Source of the DNA: Patescibacteria group bacterium
Lineage (GTDB): Bacteria > Patescibacteriota > UBA1384 > UBA12157 > JAENIV01
Length of the DNA: 35,886 bases
Reading direction: 5' to 3'
Assembly: GCA_023485405.1 (NCBI GenBank)
Contig: JAMCZU010000011.1
Location: 1-35,886, forward strand
Part shown: piece by piece, positions 8,500-17,130 of the stretch
How positions within the stretch are numbered: position 1 is the stretch's first letter
Layout: each line of letters starts with the position of its first letter
The notes under the pieces: generated by a model
Told to the model about the DNA's origin: nothing
Databases searched by the model: none
Seen by the model: only the letters and a program-made list of their open reading frames with translations
Program-made: the position numbers and the translations under genes

Positions 8500-10389
8500 T
8501 TATGGAACCCTGTTGATATTGGAAAAATTTAACAGCCTAAGACTATTGAGAATAACAATGACCGATATTCCTACATCGGCGAAAATAGCAAAAGCTAGAT
8601 TACTCATACCGACGATTGCCAAAATTATAAACACCAATTTTGTTAGCACCGCAAGCGTAACATTGAATTTCACTGTTTTGTTTACATTTCGACCCAAACC
8701 GATCAAATATGGGATTTTGCCAATCTTATCATCCATAATAGCAATATCGGCGTTCTCAATTGCCGCGTCAGACCCGACAGACCCCATTGCTATCCCAACG
8801 GTAGCACCAGCTAATGCTGGAGCATCATTGACACCATCGCCAACCATTGCTACCAGCCCAAATTCTTTCTTTAGGTACTCGATTTTACCAGCCTTATCTT
8901 CGGGCAATAGAGCCGCCTCGACTTTTTCAATTCCTAACTTTTCCCCAACATAACCGGCAGTGGACTTGTTGTCTCCGGTTAAAATGACTGGGATTATATT
9001 TATTCTCTTTAGATAATCGATCAGAGATTTACTCTCGCTTCTAATTTCATCTTCAATTGATATAATACCTTCAATATGATCTTTATTACCCAAGATTAGA
9101 GCCGTTTTACCCTGTTTTTCCAATCTTTCCACCGCTTCTCTTATTTTATTTTCTATAGCATGTTCTTTTGATACAAATTGAACATTTCCAAGACAAGTTT
9201 CCTTACTGCAAATCGTGCAAAACCCAGTTACTCCGCTTCCCGCCACCGCTTTAAAGCTCGAAGCATTTTTGAATTTTACATTCAATTCCTCGGCCTTTTT
9301 CATTATTCCTTTGGCCAGAGGATGCTCTGAAAATGATTCGAGACCAGCAGCACAAGCTAAAACCTCTTCTTTCGTGTATCCGTTAAAGGGTATGATTTCA
9401 GAGACGACAACCTCTCCCTTTGTTAAAGTTCTGGTCTTATCAAAAGCAATCGCCTTAATTTTCCCTAATTCTTCTAAAAACTTACCGCCTTTTATAAGAA
9501 CACCTTGTTTGTTGGCATTTCCAACAGCCGAAAAAATAGCGATAGGTGTTGAAATAACTAGCGCACAAGGACAAGCAATCACCAACAGAGTTAATGCCTG
9601 AGCAAACCAATGTGCAAATGGCTGATTAAAAAATAAAACCGGAATTACGACTACTAAAAAAGCGATTATTATAACCAGCGGAGTGTATTTACTGGCAAAC
9701 TTTTCGATAAATTGTTGTGAATTTGATTTATGTTGAGCAGCTTTTGCCGTCAATTCGATAATTTTCGAAATCGTTGTGTCTTTTGTTAGCTTGGTAACTC
9801 TTGCTTCCAAGTATCCGTCCATATTTTGAGTACCGGCATAGACTAGATCGCTGATTTGTTTTGTTTTGGGAATCGGTTCCCCGGTTATGGTCGCTTCATC
9901 GACCATCGAACCCCCGGACACAATTTCTCCGTCCAGCGGAATAATATCACCCGGTCTGATTTCCATAATATCACCAATATTCACTTTCTCTATAGGTGTT
10001 TTTTCCTTCATACCTTTAAGTAGTACCGTTTTTGGCGTCTTGCTAACAAGTTCTTCAAGGGCCTTTTTGCTTTTAGAGATACCAAATTCTTCCAGAGCTT
10101 CCGCCAATGCAAAAAGAACAACAATTACCACTGCTTCCTCGAACTGACGAAGATAAAGAGCGCCAAGGACGGCAATAGTCATCAGGAGGTTTATGTTGGA
10201 AAAATTTAGTTTAAATAAACTCTTAATGCCATTCTTAAAAACTTCCCACCCAAAAATAAAAAGCAAAACAGCAGTTATCGGTGCCTCTATCCATAAAGAA
10301 AGATGGATAGAAAACAGCGACAACACTTCGAGAGGTATGATTATTGCCAAAGAAACCGCTAATAATATAAATTTTTTATTTTTAAACAT
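8500..10389 (-). CDS. P1B-type heavy-metal ATPase (Zn/Cd/Pb type, no N-terminal HMA domain)
   Basis: 'VIACPCALVISTPIAI', 'TGEPIPKTK', 'SEHPLAKGI', 'MVGDGVNDAPALAGATVGIAMG'; phosphorylation motif reads DKTRTLT. Confidence 0.92.
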   Translation of the reverse strand: MFKNKKFILLAVSLAIIIPLEVLSLFSIHLSLWIEAPITAVLLFIFGWEVFKNGIKSLFKLNFSNINLLMTIAVLGALYLRQFEEAVVIVVLFALAEALEEFGISKSKKALEELVSKTPKTVLLKGMKEKTPIEKVNIGDIMEIRPGDIIPLDGEIVSGGSMVDEATITGEPIPKTKQISDLVYAGTQNMDGYLEARVTKLTKDTTISKIIELTAKAAQHKSNSQQFIEKFASKYTPLVIIIAFLVVVIPVLFFNQPFAHWFAQALTLLVIACPCALVISTPIAIFSAVGNANKQGVLIKGGKFLEELGKIKAIAFDKTRTLTKGEVVVSEIIPFNGYTKEEVLACAAGLESFSEHPLAKGIMKKAEELNVKFKNASSFKAVAGSGVTGFCTICSKETCLGNVQFVSKEHAIENKIREAVERLEKQGKTALILGNKDHIEGIISIEDEIRSESKSLIDYLKRINIIPVILTGDNKSTAGYVGEKLGIEKVEAALLPEDKAGKIEYLKKEFGLVAMVGDGVNDAPALAGATVGIAMGSVGSDAAIENADIAIMDDKIGKIPYLIGLGRNVNKTVKFNVTLAVLTKLVFIILAIVGMSNLAFAIFADVGISVIVILNSLRLLNFSNINRVP

Positions 10390-10403
10390 ATTAATTCCTG
10401 TTT

Positions 10404-11324
10404 CTATCTTAACATTAGTTTATAAACTCTGTAAGGCTTTGGCCCAACTATCGACCTTCCATTGATAAAAACCGTCGGCGTGCCGTATATATGGGTTTTT
10501 CTTATCTCTTCAATCTGTTTTTGAACGGCCTGCTTGGTAGTTTCCTTTTGCGCTTCGTCTTTTATAACTTGTAAGTCATATCCTACTTTAATAACCATTT
10601 TGTCTATCTTTTCTTGACTCTGTAAATCTTCTTTGCTTGCCTCGAAAAATAAATCGTTTAGACGCCAATATTTTTCTTGATCAATCTTCGACGCAGCGTA
10701 GACATACAATGGAAAATTTTCATTCTCATTCTTAACCGAGAAGTGAATAAAAGTATAATTGATATTCTCTTTTTCCAATAATTTTTTAACAACAGGATAT
10801 GCTTTTCTTGTATAGTCGCAGCTATAGCATCCGACGAACACAAGGTCGTTTTTCGAATCCGCCTTTTTCGATTGGAATAACTCTAAATCGACGGCAGACA
10901 AAGTCAGGTCTTTAGTAGTCGGCTGTTTGATTGGACAAGAGCCATCAGCAACACTGCTTGTCGCATTATTTTTTCCCGTAGGATCGAAGGCGCAAAAACC
11001 TCCCTGGTTTAGTCCGTTACAGCTTCCATATCGGTAAAAATTGTAACCGCCCTTAATAGTATAGCCGGTGCTTGCAACGGTTAGTAAAAAGAATATCCAG
11101 GCGAATACTTCAAAGTATTTATTTGAAAATTTTGCAAGTGCTACCGAACGCTTAAGTAATTTACCGATAATCCGACCGCGTATCTTTTCTTTAAAACCAG
11201 TATTACATGGTCTGAATGTTACTCTTCTAAATACACAATCAAATGCTTCCCTTGCCAATTGCCTGTGAGTCGCACTGAACAAACCCATGATTGAGAAAAC
11301 TATTAATGCTATTATGCAAGCCAT
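10404..11324 (-). CDS. Membrane protein with C-terminal thioredoxin-fold/DsbA-like domain
   Basis: TM segment 'FEVFAWIFFLLTVASTGYTI'; 'LVFVGCYSCDYTRKAYPVV' (CxxC) and 'HIYGTPTVFINGRSIVG' (cis-Pro). Confidence 0.75.
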   Translation of the reverse strand: MACIIALIVFSIMGLFSATHRQLAREAFDCVFRRVTFRPCNTGFKEKIRGRIIGKLLKRSVALAKFSNKYFEVFAWIFFLLTVASTGYTIKGGYNFYRYGSCNGLNQGGFCAFDPTGKNNATSSVADGSCPIKQPTTKDLTLSAVDLELFQSKKADSKNDLVFVGCYSCDYTRKAYPVVKKLLEKENINYTFIHFSVKNENENFPLYVYAASKIDQEKYWRLNDLFFEASKEDLQSQEKIDKMVIKVGYDLQVIKDEAQKETTKQAVQKQIEEIRKTHIYGTPTVFINGRSIVGPKPYRVYKLMLR

Positions 11325-12538
11325 TAAACCGCCTTTAATATATTACTAAGCGTTTTTGTGAAATACTCCGCTTCCTCGAGAGTATTATAGAAATACGCCG
11401 AAACCCTTATCGCACCTTGGATATCTTTATCACTAAACCAGGAATGAACGCATAATTGCCCTGAACGAACCATAATATTTGCTTCGTCCAACATGAGAGC
11501 GATCATATGAGAGTCAGCTCCATCAACATAGAACGAAATTATCCCTCCTCTTTTTTCCGGTTCATTCGCCCCTATAATATGCACTCTTTCGATTGAGCAT
11601 AGATAGTCGGTAATATACTTGTTTAACTCTAAATCCCTTCTTGCTATTTCTTTATATCCAACTTTTTGAATAAATTTAACTGCCTCACCTAAACCGATTA
11701 TACCAGCGTAATCCTGCAGACCAGCCTCGAACCTTTCGGGAATATTTTCTAAACAATAACTATTATAAGTTGACTTCACGACCGTTCCACCGCCAATCAT
11801 AAAAGGTTCAAATTCTTCTAGAAGCTTCTTTTTTCCATACAACACACCTGTCCCAGAAGGACCTAGCATTTTATGACCGGAAAAAGCCAGGAAATCGACA
11901 TCAAATTTCTTAACACTCACCGATTGATGAGGTAAGCCCTGTGCGGCATCAACCAAGATAAGTGCTCCATATCTATGCCCCAGCCTGGCGATTTCCAATA
12001 CAGGATTAGTTATACCATCTAGATTTGACGACAAGGTAACTGCTACCAACTTAACTTTACCGTTATATTTCTCTAGCAATTCTTTTAAATACAAAAGATC
12101 AATACTTCCATTCGAGTCGGATTTTACTACTGCGTGTACAGTCCCTAGTTTTGCCGATAATCTTATCCACGGCAATAAATTAGAGTTATGTTCCTTGTCA
12201 GAAGTTAAAACTACATCACCTTTTTTCCAATCGATAGAATAAGCGACGAAATTAATTGATTCAGTTGTGTTTCTGGTAAAAACTATTTCTTCTTTTCGCG
12301 CATCTATCAGTCGGGCAACAAGAGACCTTGTTTCATGTACTTTATCCGATACCATTTTTCCTAGCTTGTGCAATGACCGTTCGCCGCACACGGAGTATTC
12401 TTCGTAATATTTATTCATTGCATTGATTACGGATTTAGGTCTTAGGGTTGTGCAAGCATTGTCAAAATAGACGAACTCTTCAATACTCTTTCTCTTATTG
12501 AGGGTAGGAAAATTCGATTGTATCGAGGAATCATTCAT
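11324..12538 (-). CDS. SufS/CsdA-like cysteine desulfurase (PLP-dependent class V aminotransferase)
   Basis: 'YFDNACTTLRP', 'ILVDAAQGLPHQSV', 'FLAFSGHKMLGPSGTGVLYGKK', 'MVRSGQLCVHSW'. Confidence 0.88.
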   Translation of the reverse strand: MNDSSIQSNFPTLNKRKSIEEFVYFDNACTTLRPKSVINAMNKYYEEYSVCGERSLHKLGKMVSDKVHETRSLVARLIDARKEEIVFTRNTTESINFVAYSIDWKKGDVVLTSDKEHNSNLLPWIRLSAKLGTVHAVVKSDSNGSIDLLYLKELLEKYNGKVKLVAVTLSSNLDGITNPVLEIARLGHRYGALILVDAAQGLPHQSVSVKKFDVDFLAFSGHKMLGPSGTGVLYGKKKLLEEFEPFMIGGGTVVKSTYNSYCLENIPERFEAGLQDYAGIIGLGEAVKFIQKVGYKEIARRDLELNKYITDYLCSIERVHIIGANEPEKRGGIISFYVDGADSHMIALMLDEANIMVRSGQLCVHSWFSDKDIQGAIRVSAYFYNTLEEAEYFTKTLSNILKAV

Positions 12539-13210
12539 TTATTCCTTACTTGCCGCTTCGATTTTTGCAATTATTGATGCTTCATCCAGATTCTCTAACT
12601 TCTCAACTTTTCCATTTTTGTCGATCATATAAAGCGATGGGGTACCTTGAACACCAGCGGATATTCCGGAGTTATAGTCAGCCTCAACTTTTTCTTTATA
12701 CTTTCCTTGGTTTATGGCATTATTGAACTTTGCTATATCCAAACCAAGCTCCTCGGCATATTTTTCAAGATCTACTTTATTTAGACCAGTACCGTCTTGC
12801 TGAGAATTCTGAGCAATTTTTGCGCTAAATTCCCAAAACTTTCCCTGCTCGCCGGCTGCTTCTGCCGCTTCGGCTGCTATCTTGGCGTTTTTATGGAAAT
12901 TAAGAGGAAAATGCCGATAAACCCATCTTGCCTTGCCCGAGTATTTATCGATTACTTTTTCCATAACGGGATGAAACCGTACGCAATACGGACATTGAAA
13001 ATCTGAATATTCTATAAAGGTTATCAGCGCGTCTTTACTTCCTTTTATCTGATCATCAGACTTTATTTCTGCGAAGTTAGTATTGGGTTCAACTTTTTTA
13101 TTGCTTTGCGATGTAACTATAGCCCAAGCTATAAGCGAGATAACACCGATGGCAATGACTACCCCGATTATATTGCCGCTATTGCTTCTTCCTTTTTTAT
13201 TTTTTGACAT
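12539..13210 (-). CDS. Membrane-anchored DsbA-family thiol oxidoreductase
   Basis: N-terminal TM, 'FIEYSDFQCPYCVRFHPVM' (CPYC), 'GVQGTPSLYMID'. Confidence 0.9.
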   Translation of the reverse strand: MSKNKKGRSNSGNIIGVVIAIGVISLIAWAIVTSQSNKKVEPNTNFAEIKSDDQIKGSKDALITFIEYSDFQCPYCVRFHPVMEKVIDKYSGKARWVYRHFPLNFHKNAKIAAEAAEAAGEQGKFWEFSAKIAQNSQQDGTGLNKVDLEKYAEELGLDIAKFNNAINQGKYKEKVEADYNSGISAGVQGTPSLYMIDKNGKVEKLENLDEASIIAKIEAASKE

Positions 13211-13665
13211 TAAAAATCCTTTCTCAAATTAATATTTATTAAAATTAACGAATATTGATGAGAAGGATAAATTTGAGGACACAATCTTCCGTTAGATAAC
13301 GCGTCAAGGAGTGGATCGAAAATTTTTAACTCGAGAAATTTTATAAAGTTTTTACCAAAATACGATTTGTCAGGAGGGTGTATCGCTAATAATCTAAAAT
13401 AATTTGAATAAAATGCCAAAAAAATTACCATCAACAAAGCAAGAATCGAAATGGCCGGCAATGCTGAGAATAAATTTACTCGCTCCTGAATATGGTCGAA
13501 TATACTTTCGCCAACGCACGAATCCGTACCGCATATTTGCCGAGGATTGTAGGTGCAGCCATCGGGAATACAAAAATTCGATATTAATACGGATATTAAT
13601 ATCGTTGCTAAAATTATCGGAAGAAATATGATTTTGTACCTTAATTTCTCAAATATTTCAATCAT
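13210..13665 (-). CDS. Small membrane protein with Cys-rich extracytoplasmic loop, unknown function
   Basis: Two hydrophobic segments flanking 'CIPDGCTYNPRQICGTDSC'; TAATG coupling to the downstream dsbA-like gene; start likely internal Met (MIEIFEKL). Confidence 0.6.
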   Translation of the reverse strand: MIEIFEKLRYKIIFLPIILATILISVLISNFCIPDGCTYNPRQICGTDSCVGESIFDHIQERVNLFSALPAISILALLMVIFLAFYSNYFRLLAIHPPDKSYFGKNFIKFLELKIFDPLLDALSNGRLCPQIYPSHQYSLILININLRKDF

Positions 13666-13703
13666 CTGTCTTTTTAAAATTGTATAGTAAAGCGGATCAA
13701 TAA

Positions 13704-14082
13704 TCAAACAAGCATCATATCGTATTTTGTACCAAATATCGATATTACATCCTTGTGAGGAAGCTTGAAGTCTACGTTCGCAATGAACTGTATAAACTTA
13801 CGGGTCAAAAAGACCAAATGCAGATTGAGGAAATTAACATCCAAGAAAATCATGCCCACCTAATTTTAGCAATACCGCCGAAGTACTCTTTTTCTGAAAC
13901 GATGGGTTGACTCAAGGGTGAATTAGCAATCAAGATGTATCAAGAACAAAAAGAGTTTACAAAAAAAACACTGGGGATGCCATATCTGGGCCAGGGGATA
14001 TTGTGTCTCCACAGTTGGGCTAAACGAGAACCAGATAAAGAAATACGTCAAATGGTCGCAGGAAAAAGAACAGTGTGGTTAA
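13704..14082 (+). pseudogene. tnpA: Decayed IS200/IS605-family TnpA (Y1 HUH transposase)
   Basis: Reading through: 'HHIVFCTKYRYYILVRKLEVYVRNELYKL...QENHAHLILAIPPKYSFSETMG*LKGELAIKMYQEQKEFTKK' then, after a frameshift, 'WGCHIWARGYCVSTVGLNENQIKKYVKWSQEKEQ'; in-frame TGA at 13908 and a frameshift near 13972. Confidence 0.88.
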
Positions 14083-14091
14083 ATAATTAAT

Positions 14092-14136
14092 GCCTTTCAG
14101 GCTGTTGTCAAGCTACCATCTTTGGTGGTGGTTGAC
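14092..14136 (+). mobile_element. Probable right-end hairpins of the IS200/IS605 remnant
   Basis: GCCT-TTC-AGGC (14092-14102) and imperfect GTCAAgCtACCA..TGGTggtgGTTGAC (14107-14136) immediately after the tnpA remnant. Confidence 0.5.
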
Positions 14137-14154
14137 TTATTTATTAGAGAACCA

Positions 14155-14200
14155 CACAAATAGTGGCTTCGGAAATTTAGTTGCCGTCTTACTATTTGTG
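14155..14200. repeat. 10-bp perfect inverted repeat, 26-nt loop, between IS remnant and gadB-like gene
   Basis: CACAAATAGT (14155-14164) / ACTATTTGTG (14191-14200). Confidence 0.75.
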
Positions 14201-14222
14201 AGGGGAGCTTTTGATATAGTGC

Positions 14223-15575
14223 TTAATTTTTATTTTTGAGGTCATTGTAAGCTTCAACAATATCTTCGTAAAGAATATCGCACATATCACGACTAAAATT
14301 TTCGCGAACAACAATTCTCATGATCACAATTTCTTCCGCATTAGCGGGCAGTGAATAGGCGGGCATAATCCAGCCTTTTTCACGTAATTTATCAGTTAGT
14401 TCGTAAAGAGTAAAATTCTCATTATTTTTTAATTTTACGGCTACGACTGGTAAAAGTTGGGTTGGATTAAGTGATTCAAAATATTCAGTTTTAAGCAGTT
14501 TCTCGGCTAAATATTTAGCATTTTCGGTGATGTTACTCATAATTCTGGTGTAACCCGCTTTGCCAAGACGGAGGAAATTGTAATATTGACCAATAACAGT
14601 GGCTCCACCACGAGAAAAATTCAAAGTATAAGTTGGCATTTTACCACCTAAATAATTAACCGTAAAAACAATATCCTTAGGTACATCTTTTTCATCGCGA
14701 AAAATAAGCCAGCCAAGGCCAGGATAAACAAGACCGTATTTATGACCAGAAACATTAATTGATCTAACTTGCTCGAGGCGAAAATCCCATTTTAAATCTG
14801 GATAAATAAAAGGAGCAATAAATCCACCGCTAGCTGCATCAACATGAATCGGAATATCCCAACCTTTTTCTTGTTTAATTTTTAAAAGTAAATCGTTTAT
14901 TTCCTCGATTGGATCGTGTTGACCGGTAAAAGTTGTCCCTAAAATAGTTCCCACGCAAATCGTATTTTCATCAACTCTTTTTTCGACTTCGGAGACAGAA
15001 AGAATAAAACGGTCTTTTTCCATTGGCACAATTCTTGGTTCAACATCGAAATAACGAGCAAATTTATCCCAGCAGATATGAACATCGTTACCAAAAACAA
15101 TATTTGGCTTGTCGTAGGGTTTGTTTTCAGTTTTACGTTTATTTTTCCAAGTCCATTTATGAGCTAAAAGTCCAAGCATAATTGCTTCTGAAGAACCAAT
15201 GGTAGCGGTACCGACAGAATCGCAATCGTCAGGGGCGTTGAAGAGGCGGGCCATCATATTAACTAACCGTTCGTGAATAATTTCTGTTTGCGGATATTCA
15301 TCATGATCAATAAAATTTTTATTATTATTCTCGGCAATTAGTTTTTCTGCTTCCGGTTCCATCCAAGTAGTGCAAAAACTAGCAAGGTTTAGAGCAGGAT
15401 TACCATCCATATTAAGTTCGTCGTGAACTAATTGGTAAGCAGCATTGGCGGGCATTTCATTTTCTGGGATTTCATATTTCGGGATTGGTTTACTAAAATA
15501 TCTTGTGCTATAAGTACTCGAATGTCCTTTTTGAGCATCTTCCAATTCGCTGATTTTTTTCTTTTTATGAAGCAT
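14223..15575 (-). CDS. gadB: Glutamate decarboxylase (PLP-dependent, GadB-like)
   Basis: '[50 protein letters not shown]', '[17 protein letters not shown]'. Confidence 0.92.
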   Translation of the reverse strand: MLHKKKKISELEDAQKGHSSTYSTRYFSKPIPKYEIPENEMPANAAYQLVHDELNMDGNPALNLASFCTTWMEPEAEKLIAENNNKNFIDHDEYPQTEIIHERLVNMMARLFNAPDDCDSVGTATIGSSEAIMLGLLAHKWTWKNKRKTENKPYDKPNIVFGNDVHICWDKFARYFDVEPRIVPMEKDRFILSVSEVEKRVDENTICVGTILGTTFTGQHDPIEEINDLLLKIKQEKGWDIPIHVDAASGGFIAPFIYPDLKWDFRLEQVRSINVSGHKYGLVYPGLGWLIFRDEKDVPKDIVFTVNYLGGKMPTYTLNFSRGGATVIGQYYNFLRLGKAGYTRIMSNITENAKYLAEKLLKTEYFESLNPTQLLPVVAVKLKNNENFTLYELTDKLREKGWIMPAYSLPANAEEIVIMRIVVRENFSRDMCDILYEDIVEAYNDLKNKN

Positions 15576-15593
15576 ATTTTCCTCCTTAGTAAA

Positions 15594-16997
15594 TTACTTG
15601 GTTTCAATTTTCTTTTTCCAGGATGGTTTTCGAAAAGCAAAAATAATAAAAGGAATAATCATAAATATAATCACTCCAATTAGTAAGGAAAATTCGTAGC
15701 GGAACAGTCTAATTTGCAGTTGAGCTGGTGGAAAAAATCCTAAAGCAATAGCCGAGATACAAGCGATAATGCCCAGCACCACAAAAAACCAAAGGCCAAA
15801 AGTACCGCCAGGAACTTTATAAGGCCGAGGCGTATTTGGCTGAGTTTTTCTGAGTTTAATGACCGTCAAGAACATAATAATATAAACTGTTAAATAAAGG
15901 ACGGCGGCTAAATCTGTTAAGATCCAGAAAGAATTGTTAACAGTCGGAGCAAATAAAAAGGCTAGAGAAATAATAGAAACAATCACTCCTTGTACGAACA
16001 TAATATTGACTGGCATATCATTTTTATTCATTTTTTGGAAAAAAGGAGGCAGGCTACCATCTTCAGCGGTGGCTAAAAGACCTCGACTGGGACCAGCAAT
16101 CCAAGAACTGACTTGAACAATCATTCCTGGCGCGGTCAAAATAACAATAATCGGAATGGCCCAACCAAGATTAAATTGATCAAAAACCGTTTTAAAAGTT
16201 TGCATGATGCCGGCAGTCAAGCTGATCTCATTTTTTGGTAAAATAGTGGCGATAGCCAAAGAACCAAGTAAAAAAATCACCGTTACAATTAAAGCGGCGA
16301 AAAAAATTGCTTTGGGGTAATCTTTCTGAGGATTTTTTACTTCTAAAGCGTGAACACCGGAAACCTCAATTCCGGCAAAAAATAAAAAAATACCGGTTAA
16401 GAAAACAATATTTTTAATATTACTTAAATCAGGCAAAAAACCGCTAGAAGAAAGAGAGATTTGTGAGGTTCCGCCAGATAAAATCCATGCTAATCCCAGC
16501 AAAACCAAAATTGCGCCAGGCAGAATTATTCCCAACAGCGTTCCAACACTAGAAACTAGACCTGAAAATTTCATCCCCCGAAAGTTAATCAAAATTGCTC
16601 CCCAGTAAACAACAATAATCACTCCCAGAGTAAAAATTTTATTATTGGCTAATTCCGGATTAATTAAATAGGCGATGACGGCCGCGGTGGCAGCTAACGC
16701 GGTCGGGTAGAAAACCAGATTTTGCAACCATTCAAGGCAAATGGTAATAAAACCCCATTTTTCACCAAAAGCCTCCTTGACCCAAGAGTAAATTCCTCCT
16801 TTTTTTGGCCAGCCAGTGGCTAGTTCTGCTGAAACCAGTGAGACTGGTATTAAGAACAAAATCACTGCCACCAAAAGGAAAAAGACGATCGAATAACCAT
16901 ATTCGGCCATCATTGGTAGGCCTCTTAAGCTGCAGATTAAAGCAACGTTGATCATTGCCAAAGAAAAAACGCCGAGAACTTTTTTGTTTGAATTCAA
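15594..16997 (-). CDS. gadC: APC-family amino-acid antiporter (GadC-like glutamate:GABA antiporter)
   Basis: APC-type TM profile, 'WPKKGGIYSWVKEAFGEKWGF', 'GPSRGLLATAEDGSLPPFFQKMNKNDMPV', adjacent to the gadB-like gene. Confidence 0.85.
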   Translation of the reverse strand: MNSNKKVLGVFSLAMINVALICSLRGLPMMAEYGYSIVFFLLVAVILFLIPVSLVSAELATGWPKKGGIYSWVKEAFGEKWGFITICLEWLQNLVFYPTALAATAAVIAYLINPELANNKIFTLGVIIVVYWGAILINFRGMKFSGLVSSVGTLLGIILPGAILVLLGLAWILSGGTSQISLSSSGFLPDLSNIKNIVFLTGIFLFFAGIEVSGVHALEVKNPQKDYPKAIFFAALIVTVIFLLGSLAIATILPKNEISLTAGIMQTFKTVFDQFNLGWAIPIIVILTAPGMIVQVSSWIAGPSRGLLATAEDGSLPPFFQKMNKNDMPVNIMFVQGVIVSIISLAFLFAPTVNNSFWILTDLAAVLYLTVYIIMFLTVIKLRKTQPNTPRPYKVPGGTFGLWFFVVLGIIACISAIALGFFPPAQLQIRLFRYEFSLLIGVIIFMIIPFIIFAFRKPSWKKKIETK

Positions 16998-17130
16998 TTT
17001 ACCCTCCTTGTTTTTAAAAAATAAAAACTACTAACTTTAATATATCACATTTTTTCTGATATAATTAATTCAACAGAATTAATTTCCGCGTAGATTGGCT
17101 AATCTACCATAATCAAAGACGGAGGGAATT

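Noticed and set aside
8405-8953. Plus-strand ORF starting 'MSWVRIPPDPP'
   Set aside because: It begins inside tRNA-Lys and runs antisense to the P1B ATPase; tRNA-derived spurious ORF.
13908-13910. In-frame TGA in tnpA as evidence of TGA recoding (as in SR1/Gracilibacteria)
   Set aside because: TGA serves as a normal stop elsewhere in the window (e.g. the first gene, 514-516), and tnpA also has a frameshift, so decay is simpler.
8363-14222. Classical tRNA-integrated genomic island with attL/attR
   Set aside because: No second copy of the tRNA-Lys 3' end was seen at 13700-14222 and no integrase gene is present; only the inverted repeat and IS remnant suggest mobility.
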